From Streptomyces sp. H27-H1 (GTDB lineage Bacteria; Actinomycetota; Actinomycetes; Streptomycetales; Streptomycetaceae): a stretch of 40,357 nt of DNA. The first letter of the stretch is position 1. Each line of letters opens with the position of its first letter. A program made the translations under genes and the position numbers. The DNA lies in assembly GCF_026627445.1 (NCBI RefSeq), contig NZ_JAPNLJ010000057.1, forward strand, positions 1 to 40,357. The letters are read 5' to 3'. The notes beneath the pieces are model-generated. The model was not told the origin of the DNA and did not search any database. It saw only the letters and a list, made by a program, of their open reading frames with translations. Below, one piece after another: positions 1-8,567 of this stretch.

Positions 1-27
1 CCGCTGGGAGGTGCCCCCTGCGTTGTC

Positions 28-63
28 GGACCACGCCGGTACGTCCAGTACGGGTCGTGGTCC
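28..63. repeat. Hairpin-forming palindromic element beyond the GT39 stop codon
   Basis: GGACCACG (28-35) pairs perfectly with CGTGGTCC (56-63), and an inner GTAC/GTAC pair (39-42 and 48-51) extends the fold. It lies about 60 bp past the end of the glycosyltransferase gene and could terminate its transcript. The surrounding text, about positions 10-100, resembles intergenic sequence I recall seeing repeatedly in Streptomyces genomes, so it may be a copy of a dispersed element. That last point is from memory and was not tested. Confidence 0.5.
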
Positions 64-123
64 TCCGCCTTGCGATGCACCGCACCAGACACCGCGACCC
101 GGCAAACCTTTCCGGCCACAGCA

Positions 124-1458
124 CTAGGGGCAGTCGCCCGGCCGGGCGAAGAGGGCCACGCGGGCGCCGCGCACGTCCGTCACCGAGCAGAGGTCGAAGG
201 AGGAGACCAGCGTCTGGCGTTTGACCGCCTCGGCCGGGTAGCCGTCCATCGGCTGTCCCACCGGGTCCAGCAGGGCGACCACCCGGTCGACGGCCGGGTC
301 CAGCAGGGCCGACCGGATCTCCTGCGGGGTCCGCTCGACGCCCTGGAGGCTCCGCGAAGCCGCCGGGGTGCGGGACAGGGCGAGGTCGCGCAAGGATCCG
401 TAGACCTCCGGCGAGGACAGCAGCCATTCGCGCCTCCGCGACGGGAGGAAGAGCACCGCGTCGCCCGGGCGCGCGAGTTCCCCGACGGCCGCCGCCACGG
501 CCCGGGCGTCGTCCTTGCGGCTCTCGGGGGTACGCAGCCACGCGGACCAGAACCCGGCGGGGACGAGCAGGACCGCGACCAGCGGCCACACCCACCAGCC
601 CCGCGCCGTGGCGAGCCGCGCCCCCGCGAGGAGGGCGAGGCCGGCGAGCGCGTAGAGGACGTACCGGTCCACGTACCAGGGGTGCACCAGCGAGACCGCG
701 AGCAGCAGGCCGGGCGGCAGAAGTGTCAGCGGCAGGGCTACGCGCAGAAGTTCCCGCGCGGCCCCCCGGGCCAGGAGCAGGGCCGCGGCCGCGACCACCG
801 CGTACGCCGCCCAGTCCTGCCAGCCGGGCCTGCCCAGCCAGCCCAGCTGCTGCTGCGCCTGCCGCGCGCTGACCAGGGCGAGCGGCAGCAGCGCGGCCAC
901 CACGGCTCCGGCGGCGAGCCGCCAGCCGCGCGAGCGCCAGGCGGCGAAGGCGTGCGCGGGCAGCGCGAGTACGGCGAACTCGTGCAGCCAGCACCCCAGC
1001 ACCAGCACCACGGCGTAGGCGGCCCACCGCTCGCGCAGCATCAGGTACGTGGCCCAGACGACGGCCGCGGCGACGAGTGCGTACGAGCGACCCTCCTGGG
1101 CGTACATCTGCACGGGCGGCAGTACGGCGTACCCGACCCCGGCCAGCAGCGCGGCCCGGTCGGGCCGCTCGGGTCCGCGGGACCGGCCCGCGCCCCCGCC
1201 GTCCCGGGGCGTGCCCGCCAGGCGGTGGGCCACCGCGGCCACGCCGGCGGCGGTGAGGGCGGTGGCGGCCACGGAGGGCAGGCGCAGCGCCCACAGGCCG
1301 CCGGGGCCGGGGTCCCCGCCGTCGCCCGTCACCGCGAAGACCGCGTGCATCAGCAGGTAGTAGAGGCCGTGCACGGCGTCCACCTGGCCGAGCAGTTCCC
1401 ACAGGCCCCCGAGCGGCCGGTGCGCGACCTGCCACGTGACGGACTCGTCGCGCCACAT
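124..1458 (-). CDS. Glycosyltransferase family 39-like integral membrane protein
   Basis: A polytopic membrane protein of at least 444 residues, Leu/Ala/Val-rich with about nine hydrophobic segments. The motif MWRDESVTW at the first Met matches the conserved Arg-Asp-Glu of GT-C enzymes (PMT/ArnT family), which transfer sugars from polyprenyl-phosphate donors on the outer membrane face. A basic SRRRE stretch and a soluble C-terminal domain follow the last membrane segment. The Met at 1458 is probably not the true N-terminus: family members carry a first membrane helix before the RDE motif, and here that helix is encoded in frame upstream (1459-1557) without an ATG, GTG or TTG. The gene is divergent from the lipoprotein gene at 1623. 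The acceptor is unknown. Confidence 0.8.
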   Translation of the reverse strand: MWRDESVTWQVAHRPLGGLWELLGQVDAVHGLYYLLMHAVFAVTGDGGDPGPGGLWALRLPSVAATALTAAGVAAVAHRLAGTPRDGGGAGRSRGPERPDRAALLAGVGYAVLPPVQMYAQEGRSYALVAAAVVWATYLMLRERWAAYAVVLVLGCWLHEFAVLALPAHAFAAWRSRGWRLAAGAVVAALLPLALVSARQAQQQLGWLGRPGWQDWAAYAVVAAAALLLARGAARELLRVALPLTLLPPGLLLAVSLVHPWYVDRYVLYALAGLALLAGARLATARGWWVWPLVAVLLVPAGFWSAWLRTPESRKDDARAVAAAVGELARPGDAVLFLPSRRREWLLSSPEVYGSLRDLALSRTPAASRSLQGVERTPQEIRSALLDPAVDRVVALLDPVGQPMDGYPAEAVKRQTLVSSFDLCSVTDVRGARVALFARPGDCP

Positions 1459-1622
1459 GGAGCCGCCCCGCGAGAGGCCCCAGAGGCCGAGTACGACGGC
1501 GGTGAGCGGCGGCAGCCAGCGCCAGGGGGTGAAGCGGCGGATGTGGGCCTCCGGGTGCTATCCGTGCGGGTGGTGCTGACTCCATACTCGGGGTTCGAGT
1601 CGGATACCTGCGGGGGTGGCGC

Positions 1623-2267
1623 GTGCGGGCACGTGACGGGCGAGTGGGCGTGGTGACGGCGGCCGCGGCGCTGGCCGTGGTGGTGGCCCTGGGCGGGTGT
1701 TCGTCCGACGGGTCGAAGGACGGGGCCTCCCCGTCGTCGAGCGCGGGCACCGGCAGCGCAGCCGGGACGCCGACGAGCGGTCCGTCCGGGACGGCGACGG
1801 GCCCGGGGACCGCGTCCCCCGGCCAGAGCGCCGGTCAGAGTCCGGGCACCGGTACCACCGCTCCGGCCCCGCAGCCCGCGCCCAGCACCTCCGCTCCCGC
1901 GCCCGCTCCCCCCTCGCCGCCCGCCTCCGACGCGACCCTGGTCGCGGTCACCCGCAGCGGCGGCATCGCCGGAAAGAACGTCACCTTGATCATCAAAGGT
2001 GACGGATCGTTCCTTCGGCTGAATGCCAGAGCCGAGACGGTCGACCGCGACAAGCTCTCGGCGGCCGCCCTGGCGAAGCTGCGCACCGCGCTCCGGGAGG
2101 CGGACTTCCCCCGCCTGCCTCGGATCTCGCAGCCCGACCAGCCGGTCCCCGACGCGTTCACATACTCCTTCCGGCACGACGGCTACGAGGTCGCCTCCGA
2201 CCAGACCGCGCTGCCGCGGCCCCTGGAGGGGGTCCTGAGCGCGCTGCCGCCCTTCGAGGCGCGCTGA
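1623..2267 (+). CDS. Secreted lipoprotein with C-terminal emfourin-like (protease inhibitor) domain
   Basis: 214 residues from a GTG start. A signal peptide ends in a lipobox (LGGC, lipidated Cys26). A low-complexity Ser/Pro/Gly/Thr linker (about residues 28-103) precedes a compact domain (about 105-214). That domain reads VTRSGGIAGKNV, then a Leu-rich helix of the type LSAAALAKLRTALREADF, then DAFTYSFRHDGYEV. This layout (SGG-x-AG strand, helix ending in an ADF-like motif, Phe-Thr-Tyr strand) resembles emfourin, the small inhibitor encoded beside protealysin-type M4 metalloproteases. The assignment is by eye and no M4 protease is adjacent. A membrane-anchored inhibitor protecting the cell from its own secreted proteases would fit, but that is inference. 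Confidence 0.65.
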   Translation: MRARDGRVGVVTAAAALAVVVALGGCSSDGSKDGASPSSSAGTGSAAGTPTSGPSGTATGPGTASPGQSAGQSPGTGTTAPAPQPAPSTSAPAPAPPSPPASDATLVAVTRSGGIAGKNVTLIIKGDGSFLRLNARAETVDRDKLSAAALAKLRTALREADFPRLPRISQPDQPVPDAFTYSFRHDGYEVASDQTALPRPLEGVLSALPPFEAR

Positions 2268-2426
2268 GGGCGGCCCGACGGGCCGCGCCGACGAACGCCG
2301 GCGCCGGAGCGCGGCGAACGCAGCCGCAGCGAGCGCGGTCGCACCGGTCGCAGCCGCACCGGTCGCGCAGGGCGACACCGCCACGGCGATGCCGCGCCGA
2401 ACACCCCTAGCGCCTCCAGCCGCCCG

Positions 2427-3086
2427 TCACAGCCCCGTCCCCGCCACCGTGATCTCCCGCAGCCGCCGGTCCAGGTACCCGCGCAGCAGGACCGCCATGT
2501 CCACTCCCTGCGGGTCGAGCACCCACTGGATCTGGAACCCGTCCATCACCGCGACGCTCTCGCGGCCGACGGCCTCGCAGTCGGTCTCCGGCCGCACCTC
2601 GCCGCGCGCGACGCCCGCCCGGAGCAGGTCGACGCTGTAGCCGAGGACCCGGTCGTAGCGCTGCCGGAAGTAGGCGTGCGCGGGGTGGCCCGGGTTCCCG
2701 GACTCGCCGACCAGCGTGTTGTACATCCGTACGATCCCGGGCCGGCGGGCGTTGTCCTCGGCGAGGGCGATCACCGCGGCGAAGTGCGCGGCGACCGAGG
2801 GAACCTCCTCGCCGGTCTCGCTGAAGAGCCGCTCGATGTCGTGCTGCTCGCTCTGCGCCAGGACGGACAGCAGCAGGTCCTCCTTGCCGCGGAAGTGGTG
2901 CAGCAGGCCGCCCTGGGTGATCCCGCAGTCGTTGGCGATCCGGGCGAGCGAGGAGGCGTGGAAGCCCCACTGCGCGAAGTGCTCCACGGCGGTGTCGAGG
3001 ATCTTCTGCCTTCGGGCGTCGCCCACCGCGTAACCGCCCCGACCGGCCCCCGCCTTCGGGGTCGTTCGGCCCTTGTCCTGTGCCAT
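2427..3086 (-). CDS. TetR/AcrR family transcriptional regulator
   Basis: About 219 residues. The N-terminal DNA-binding domain is clear: DARRQKILDTAVEHFAQWGF, then an HTH (ASSLARIANDCGITQGGLLHHF) and the typical GKEDLLLSVL helix. The rest is a helical ligand-binding domain with the BetI-like feature YFRQRYDR. I chose the ATG at 3086, preceded by a GGTGG stretch; an in-frame ATG at 3098 would add four residues. The gene is divergent from an MFS transporter followed by a GH3 glycosidase. A candidate operator lies at 3141-3160, so it probably represses that transporter/glycosidase unit in response to a sugar or glycoside. The ligand cannot be read from the sequence. Confidence 0.9.
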   Translation of the reverse strand: MAQDKGRTTPKAGAGRGGYAVGDARRQKILDTAVEHFAQWGFHASSLARIANDCGITQGGLLHHFRGKEDLLLSVLAQSEQHDIERLFSETGEEVPSVAAHFAAVIALAEDNARRPGIVRMYNTLVGESGNPGHPAHAYFRQRYDRVLGYSVDLLRAGVARGEVRPETDCEAVGRESVAVMDGFQIQWVLDPQGVDMAVLLRGYLDRRLREITVAGTGL

Positions 3087-3140
3087 GCCGACCACCATAA
3101 ACCCGACGGTTTCCGGCCAACCCGGCGGAGTGATCCAGCT

Positions 3141-3160
3141 CACTACTTGAAAACCTAGTG
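3141..3160. promoter_or_regulatory. Candidate TetR operator between the divergent regulator and MFS genes
   Basis: CACTA (3141-3145) and TAGTG (3156-3160) form a perfect inverted repeat around a 10-nt AT-rich core (CTTGAAAACC). The 20-bp size suits a TetR dimer. It is the only clear dyad in the 148-bp divergent region and contains a TTGAAA hexamer that could serve as a -35 element. No good -10 box is visible at the usual spacing on either strand. Confidence 0.45.
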
Positions 3161-3234
3161 GGTGCGCGGTTTTCGCGCCTACCGTGAAACCGCCCGGCCG
3201 GCGACGAGGCCGACGCGGAGACGTTGGAGCACCC

Positions 3235-4593
3235 ATGCCGCTCACGCAGGACCCCAGAAGCGCATACGACGCCACTGACCGGCCTGATCCGGCCACCCCA
3301 TCCGCCCTTCCGGCCACCCTTACGGCCGGCACCTCGGGCGGCACCCCGGCCCGCGCCGCGGCCGGCTCCCCGCCCGACGCCCCGGCCGAGCTGATACTCG
3401 GTCTGGTCGCCGCCCAGCTCGGCGTCTGCATCGCCGCCTTCACCCCGATCGTCGTGACCCTGGCCCTGCGCGTGGCCCAGATCGTCCCGGAGGCGGAGCG
3501 CGGCGCCGCCCTCGGCAAGGTGCTCTCCGTCGGAGCGCTCCTCGCCCTCGTCGGCAACCCGCTCTTCGGCGCCCTCTCCGACCGCACAACCAGCCGGTTC
3601 GGCCGCCGGCGCCCCTGGCTCGTGGGCGGCATGGCGGTCGCCGCCATCGGGCTGGCCGTCGTCGGCCTCGGCTCGAGCGTCACCACGCTGCTCATCGGCT
3701 GGGCCATCGCGCAGCTCGGCTGCAACGCCGCCCTGTGCATGGTCACCGCCTGCATCCCGGACCTGATCCCGGACCACCAGCGCGGCCGCGTCTGCGGCAT
3801 GGTCGGCATGATGCTGTCCGTCTCGATGGTGGCGGGCAGCTTCCTCGCGCGGCTCTTCGCGGACCACATGGCGCTGGCCTTCATCGTCCCGGCCGTCGTC
3901 GGTGTTCTCGGGGTGTGCGTCCTCGCCGCCGTGATGCCCGACCGGCCGGCCCGCGCCGAGTCCGTGGCCCCGTACAGCCTTCGGGAATTCCTGCACAGCT
4001 TCTGGGTGAATCCGCGCAAGAACCCCGAATACTCGTGGAATTTCGCGAGCCGATTCCTGGTCTTCGTCGGCATCGCTTGCGTGACCAGCTACCAGGTCTA
4101 TTTCCTGATGGACCGCCTCGGGGTCGCCGAGGGCGACGTCGCTTCGAAGATGTCCACCACCACCCTCGTCACCGTCGGCGGCGTGGTGGTCGGCTCCCTC
4201 GCCGGCGGCCGGCTCTCCGACGCCACCGGCTGCCGCAAGCCCTTCGTGCTCGCGTCCGCCTTCGTCATCGGCGTCGGCCTGCTGCTGATCGCCACCGCGG
4301 GCACCTTCGGGATGTTCCTCTTCGCGGTGGCCGTCTTCGGCTTCGGCGAGGGCCTCTACCTCGCGGTCGACGTGGCACTCGCCGCCGCCGTCCTGCCCGA
4401 CCCGGAGACCGCCGCGAAGGACATGGGCGTCCTGAACATCGCCAATGCCCTCCCGCAATCCCTCGTCCCGATGCTCGCGCCGTTCGTCCTCGCCATCGGC
4501 GGCGGGGGCAACTACGGCGCCCTCTTCCTGTTCGGCGGCATCGCGGCGGCCGTCGGCGCCGCCCTGGTCCAGCTGATCCGCTCGGTCAGGTGA
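3235..4593 (+). CDS. MFS transporter, GPH/sugar-like
   Basis: 452 residues from the ATG at 3235, with GGAG five bases upstream. An earlier in-frame start at 3184 lacks such a site. After a roughly 50-residue disordered N-terminus, twelve membrane segments are apparent. The MFS loop 2-3 signature appears as GALSDRTTSRFGRRRPW and its second-half echo as GGRLSDATGCRKPF. The GRRRPW form is common in glycoside-pentoside-hexuronide type and related sugar carriers, so symport of a sugar or glycoside is likely. It is followed 162 bp later by a GH3 glycosidase on the same strand and diverges from a TetR regulator, suggesting uptake and hydrolysis of one substrate. Confidence 0.85.
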   Translation: MPLTQDPRSAYDATDRPDPATPSALPATLTAGTSGGTPARAAAGSPPDAPAELILGLVAAQLGVCIAAFTPIVVTLALRVAQIVPEAERGAALGKVLSVGALLALVGNPLFGALSDRTTSRFGRRRPWLVGGMAVAAIGLAVVGLGSSVTTLLIGWAIAQLGCNAALCMVTACIPDLIPDHQRGRVCGMVGMMLSVSMVAGSFLARLFADHMALAFIVPAVVGVLGVCVLAAVMPDRPARAESVAPYSLREFLHSFWVNPRKNPEYSWNFASRFLVFVGIACVTSYQVYFLMDRLGVAEGDVASKMSTTTLVTVGGVVVGSLAGGRLSDATGCRKPFVLASAFVIGVGLLLIATAGTFGMFLFAVAVFGFGEGLYLAVDVALAAAVLPDPETAAKDMGVLNIANALPQSLVPMLAPFVLAIGGGGNYGALFLFGGIAAAVGAALVQLIRSVR

Positions 4594-4755
4594 CCACCGC
4601 CCCGGCCGTCCGCGCACGGACCCCGGCGGGCACCCGCGCCCGCACCCCGCGAACGGCCCGGTGACCGGCCGCGCGCACGGCCGCCCCGCACCCACCAACA
4701 CCCCCTCGGCCGGTCCCGCACCCGGCCCCCGACCGCCCCTCTCAGGAGCCAGCCC

Positions 4756-6522
4756 ATGACCACCGCCCAAGGCCTGCCCGCCTACAAGGACGCCGCCCTC
4801 CCCGTCGACCGGCGCGTCGAGGACCTGCTCTCCCGCATGACCCTGGAGGAGAAGGCCGGCCAGCTCTTCCACTCCATGCTGATGATGAATCCGGACGGCA
4901 CCCCGGTCACCGAGACCGACGGCTCGATCCTCCCGTTCACCACCCCCGAGCTGATCGAGGGCCGCTTCCTCACCCACTTCAACCTCCTCGGCAGCTACGG
5001 CGCCCGCGAGATGGCGGTGTGGCAGAACGCCGTGCAGGAGATGGCCGCCGGCACCCGCCTCGGCATCCCGGTGACCCTGTCCACCGACCCCCGGCACTCC
5101 TTCACCGACAACGTCGGCGCCTCCTTCAACGCCGGCGCCTTCTCCGCCTGGCCCGAGGCGCTGGGCCTCGCCGCGATCGGCGACCCCGAGCTGGTCTTCG
5201 AGTTCGCCGACACCGTGCGCCGCGAGTACCTCGCCGTCGGTTTCCGCGTCGCCCTGCACCCGCAGATCGACCTGGCCTCGGAGCCGCGCTGGGCACGCCA
5301 GTCGGGCACCTTCGGCTCGGACGCCAAGCTGACGGGCGAGCTCGTCCGGGCTTACGTACGCGGGCTGCAGGGCGAGGCGCTCGGCGCGGCCTCGGTCTCC
5401 GCGATGGTCAAGCACTTCCCCGGCGGCGGCCCTCAGAAGGACGGCGAGGACCCGCACTTCGCGCACGGCAAGGAGCAGATCTACCCGGGCGGGATGCGCG
5501 AGCACCACCTGGAGCCGTTCAAGGCGGCCATAGCGGCCGGCTGCGCGCAGATGATGCCGTACTACGGCCAGCCCATCGGCACCGACTGGGAAGAGGTCGG
5601 CTTCGGCTTCAACAAGGGCGTGGTCACGGGCCTGCTCCGCGAGGAGCTCGGCTTCCAGGGCATCGTGTGCACCGACTGGGGCCTGCTCACGGAGTCGACG
5701 ATCTTCGGCGAGCCGCACCCGGCCCGCGCCTGGGGCCTGGAACACCTGAGCGTGTCCGAGCGGGCGGCCCGCGCGCTGGAGGCGGGCTCGGACCAGTTCG
5801 GCGGCGAGCAGTGCCCCGCGGTCATCGTGGAGATGGTCCGCTCGGGCCGCCTCACCGAGAGCCGGATCGACGAGTCCGTACGCCGGCTGCTGCGCGAGAA
5901 GTTCGTCCTCGGCCTGTTCGAGAACCCGTACGTGGACCCGGACGCGGCGGCGGAGACGGTCGGCCGCGCCGACTTCGCGGCGGCCGGCGCCGCCGCCCAG
6001 CGGCGCTCCCTGACGGTGCTCGCCAACACCGGGGGAACGCTGCCGCTGTCCGGCCGCCCGAAGCTGTACGTCAAGGGCGTGGACGAGGCCGTCGCCGCCG
6101 CGTACGGGGAACTCGTGTCCGACCCGGCCGAAGCGGATCTGGCGGTGCTGCGGCTGCGCACCCCGCACGAGCCCCGCACGAACATCTTCGAGTCCTTCTT
6201 CCACTCGGGTTCGCTGGCCTTCCCCGAGGCCGAGCTCACCGAGGTCCTGACGCTGCTCGACACCGTCCCGACCCTGGTCTGCATCAACCTGGAGCGGGCC
6301 GCGGTGATCCCCGAGATCGCGGAGCGGGCGGCTGCGCTGATCGCGGACTACGGGGCTTCGGACGCCGCCCTCCTGGACGTGGCCTTCGGCCGGGCGACGG
6401 CCGCGGGCCGGCTCCCCTTCGAGCTCCCGCGCTCCATGGAAGCCGTCGCCGCCTCCCGCCCGGACGTCCCGAACGACACCGCGAACCCGGTGTTCGCGCA
6501 CGGCCACGGCCTGTCCCTCTGA
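4756..6522 (+). CDS. Glycoside hydrolase family 3 protein (beta-glucosidase / beta-N-acetylhexosaminidase-like)
   Basis: 588 residues, ATG preceded by AGGAG. The family 3 barrel runs from about residue 14 to 380: VEDLLSRMTLEEKAGQLF at the N-terminus, the substrate-binding Lys-His pair in MVKHFPGGG, and the nucleophile region GIVCTDWGL with Asp307 as predicted catalytic nucleophile. A shorter second domain (about 410-588) carries the C-terminal sandwich features and ends in VFAHGHGLSL, close to the usual Tyr-Gly-x-Gly-Leu ending. There is no signal peptide, so it is predicted to be cytoplasmic and to act on glycosides imported by the upstream MFS transporter. Exact substrate unknown. A strong terminator follows at 6525-6589. 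Confidence 0.88.
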   Translation: MTTAQGLPAYKDAALPVDRRVEDLLSRMTLEEKAGQLFHSMLMMNPDGTPVTETDGSILPFTTPELIEGRFLTHFNLLGSYGAREMAVWQNAVQEMAAGTRLGIPVTLSTDPRHSFTDNVGASFNAGAFSAWPEALGLAAIGDPELVFEFADTVRREYLAVGFRVALHPQIDLASEPRWARQSGTFGSDAKLTGELVRAYVRGLQGEALGAASVSAMVKHFPGGGPQKDGEDPHFAHGKEQIYPGGMREHHLEPFKAAIAAGCAQMMPYYGQPIGTDWEEVGFGFNKGVVTGLLREELGFQGIVCTDWGLLTESTIFGEPHPARAWGLEHLSVSERAARALEAGSDQFGGEQCPAVIVEMVRSGRLTESRIDESVRRLLREKFVLGLFENPYVDPDAAAETVGRADFAAAGAAAQRRSLTVLANTGGTLPLSGRPKLYVKGVDEAVAAAYGELVSDPAEADLAVLRLRTPHEPRTNIFESFFHSGSLAFPEAELTEVLTLLDTVPTLVCINLERAAVIPEIAERAAALIADYGASDAALLDVAFGRATAAGRLPFELPRSMEAVAASRPDVPNDTANPVFAHGHGLSL

Positions 6523-6524
6523 CC

Positions 6525-6589
6525 CCGCGGACCCCGCGCCCCACCAGCCGAATCACCCCCGCCGGCGGGTGGGGCGCGGGGGTCCGCGG
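6525..6589 (+). terminator. Strong stem-loop after the GH3 gene
   Basis: Arms 6525-6545 and 6568-6589 are complementary over 21 bp with a single bulged G. They begin two bases after the GH3 stop codon and enclose a 22-nt loop. There is no T-tract, as is usual in Streptomyces. Confidence 0.8.
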
Positions 6590-6732
6590 CAGCGCCCCCC
6601 GGCAACGGCGCCGCACCCGGCAGCGCACTTTCCCCCTCCCCGCGAGCTCCCGCGTCCGGAACCCGTCATAGCCGGAGGCCAGCGGCTCCTCTACGCTGCA
6701 CCCCTACCACGCGGGATCTTCAGGGGCGGGAC

Positions 6733-7476
6733 ATGGAACAGACGCACACCACCACCCACAACGGCGCCGCGGCCACCCCCGGCGCACAGCGCCGGGTGCT
6801 CGTCGTCGAGGACGACCACACCATCGCGGAGGCCATCGCGGCCCGGCTGCGCGCCGAGGGCTTCCATGTGCAGACCGCCGCCGACGGCCCGGCGGCCGTC
6901 GCCGCGGCCGAGAGCTGGCTGCCGGAGCTGCTGGTCCTGGACGTCATGCTGCCGGGCTTCGACGGCCTGGAGGTCTGCCGCCGGGTCCAGGCGCAGCGGC
7001 CCGTTCCGGTGCTCATGCTCACCGCCCGGGACGACGAGACGGACATGCTCGTCGGCCTCGGGGTCGGCGCCGACGACTACATGACGAAGCCCTTCTCGAT
7101 GCGCGAGCTGGCCGCGCGGGTCCACGTACTGCTGCGGCGGGTGGAGCGGGCCACCCTGGCCGCGCACGCCCCGCGCGGGGCCACCCTGCGCCTGGGCGAT
7201 CTGGAGATCGACCACGCGCAGCGCCGGGTGCGGGTGCACACCGAGGACGTGCACCTGACTCCGACCGAGTTCGACCTGCTGGTGTGCCTGGCCGGGACCC
7301 CGCGGGCGGTGCTCTCGCGGGAGCAGCTGCTCGCCGAGGTGTGGGACTGGGCCGACGCGTCCGGGACCCGTACGGTCGACAGCCACATCAAGGCGCTGCG
7401 GCGGAAGATCGGCGCCGAGCGGATCCGTACGGTCCACGGCGTCGGGTACGCCCTGGAGACCCCGGCGCAGCCGTGA
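6733..7476 (+). CDS. OmpR/PhoB-type response regulator
   Basis: 247 residues. The receiver domain (about 20-135) has acidic pocket residues Asp27/Asp28, phosphoacceptor Asp70 in LVLDVMLPG, switch Thr97 (MLTARD) and Lys119 (MTKPF). The C-terminal winged helix (about 150-243) shows the OmpR-type LTPTEFDLL and the recognition helix TRTVDSHIKALRRKIG, ending in the wing VHGVGYAL. All catalytic positions are intact. The kinase start codon overlaps the stop codon of this gene (GTGA), so the two are translationally coupled. The pair stands directly upstream of kgd; regulation of central carbon metabolism is possible but only positional. Confidence 0.95.
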   Translation: MEQTHTTTHNGAAATPGAQRRVLVVEDDHTIAEAIAARLRAEGFHVQTAADGPAAVAAAESWLPELLVLDVMLPGFDGLEVCRRVQAQRPVPVLMLTARDDETDMLVGLGVGADDYMTKPFSMRELAARVHVLLRRVERATLAAHAPRGATLRLGDLEIDHAQRRVRVHTEDVHLTPTEFDLLVCLAGTPRAVLSREQLLAEVWDWADASGTRTVDSHIKALRRKIGAERIRTVHGVGYALETPAQP

Positions 7477-8567
7477 GCGGCTACCGGCCGCCGGGGCAGC
7501 GGCCTCCCGGAGGGCTGCGGCCCTTCTCCCCGTTCTCGATCAAGACCAAGCTGGGCACGCTCGTGGTGGTGTCGGTCTTCATCACCACGGGTCTGCTGAT
7601 GGTGGCCATGCGCACCGCCACCGAAGTGCGTTTCATCACGGTGTTCTCGGTGATCGCCTCGATGCTGATCACCCAGTTCGTGGCCCACAGCCTGACGGCG
7701 CCGCTGGACGACATGACCACCGTGGCCCGTGCGATATCCCGCGGGGACTACACGCGCCGGGTGCGCGAGGCGGGCCGCCGCGACGAGCTGGGCGACCTGG
7801 CCTCCACCATCAATCTGATGGCGGACGACCTGGAAGCGGTGGACCGGCACCGCAAGGAACTCGTCGCCAACGTCTCCCACGAGCTGCGCACGCCGATCGC
7901 GGCCCTGCGGGCGGTGCTGGAGAACGTGGTGGACGGGGTCTCCGCCGCCGATCCGGAGACGATGCGCACGGCGCTGAAGCAGACCGAGCGGCTCGGCCGG
8001 CTCGTGGAAACCCTGCTGGACCTCTCCCGCGTCGACAACGGGGTGGTTCCGCTGCGGGCGCGCCGCTTCGAGGTGTGGCCGTACCTGTCCGGGGTCCTGA
8101 AGGAGTCGGGCCTCGCGGCCGCGGGCCGGCCGGGGCTGTCCTCCGGCTCGGGCGGCCACACCCGCAACGACGTCCACCTCCACCTGGACGTGTCCCCGCC
8201 CGACCTTGCGGCGTACGCGGACGCGGAGCGGCTGCACCAGGTGGTGGCGAACCTGATCGACAACGCCGTCAAGCACAGCCCCCCGCACGGCCGGGTCACG
8301 GTCCACGCCCGGGCCGGCGAAGCGCCCGGGGGCCTGGTGCTGGAGGTGCGGGACGAAGGTCCCGGCATTCCGGAGGCGGAGCGCCACCGGGTCTTCGAGC
8401 GGTTCAACCGGGGCAGCGCGAGGGGCGGCGACGGCGGCACCGGCCTGGGCCTGGCCATCGCCCGATGGGCGGTCGGCCTGCACGGAGGGCACATCGGAGT
8501 GGCCGAATCAGCACGCGGCTGCCGAATGCTCGTCACACTTCCGGGCAGCTCGCAGGCGCCGGGTTGA
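7473..8567 (+). CDS. Sensor histidine kinase of the adjacent response regulator
   Basis: 364 residues from the GTG at 7473, overlapping the regulator stop by four bases. After a Pro/Gly-rich N-terminus, two membrane helices (about 27-47 and 54-72) are joined by a very short loop (TATEVR), so there is no extracellular sensor domain. A HAMP-like region (about 73-122) leads to the H-box NVSHELRTPI with His136. The N-box (NLIDNAVKHS), G1 (DEGPGIP) and G2 (GTGLGLAI) are intact. This architecture suggests intramembrane sensing or dependence on a partner protein. The last bases run into the putative upstream region of kgd. Confidence 0.95.
   Translation: MSGYRPPGQRPPGGLRPFSPFSIKTKLGTLVVVSVFITTGLLMVAMRTATEVRFITVFSVIASMLITQFVAHSLTAPLDDMTTVARAISRGDYTRRVREAGRRDELGDLASTINLMADDLEAVDRHRKELVANVSHELRTPIAALRAVLENVVDGVSAADPETMRTALKQTERLGRLVETLLDLSRVDNGVVPLRARRFEVWPYLSGVLKESGLAAAGRPGLSSGSGGHTRNDVHLHLDVSPPDLAAYADAERLHQVVANLIDNAVKHSPPHGRVTVHARAGEAPGGLVLEVRDEGPGIPEAERHRVFERFNRGSARGGDGGTGLGLAIARWAVGLHGGHIGVAESARGCRMLVTLPGSSQAPG

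Noticed and set aside
3147..3185. Full sigma-70-type promoter for the MFS gene using TTGAAA and TACCGT
   Set aside because: The spacing between the hexamers is about 27 bases, too long for a standard promoter, so only the operator-like dyad was annotated.
2407..6507. Antisense open frame of 1366 codons over the TetR-MFS-GH3 locus
   Set aside because: It is composed of Arg, Gly, Ala, Asp and Glu without any recognisable domain and runs against three clear genes. Long stop-free shadows are expected in very GC-rich coding DNA.
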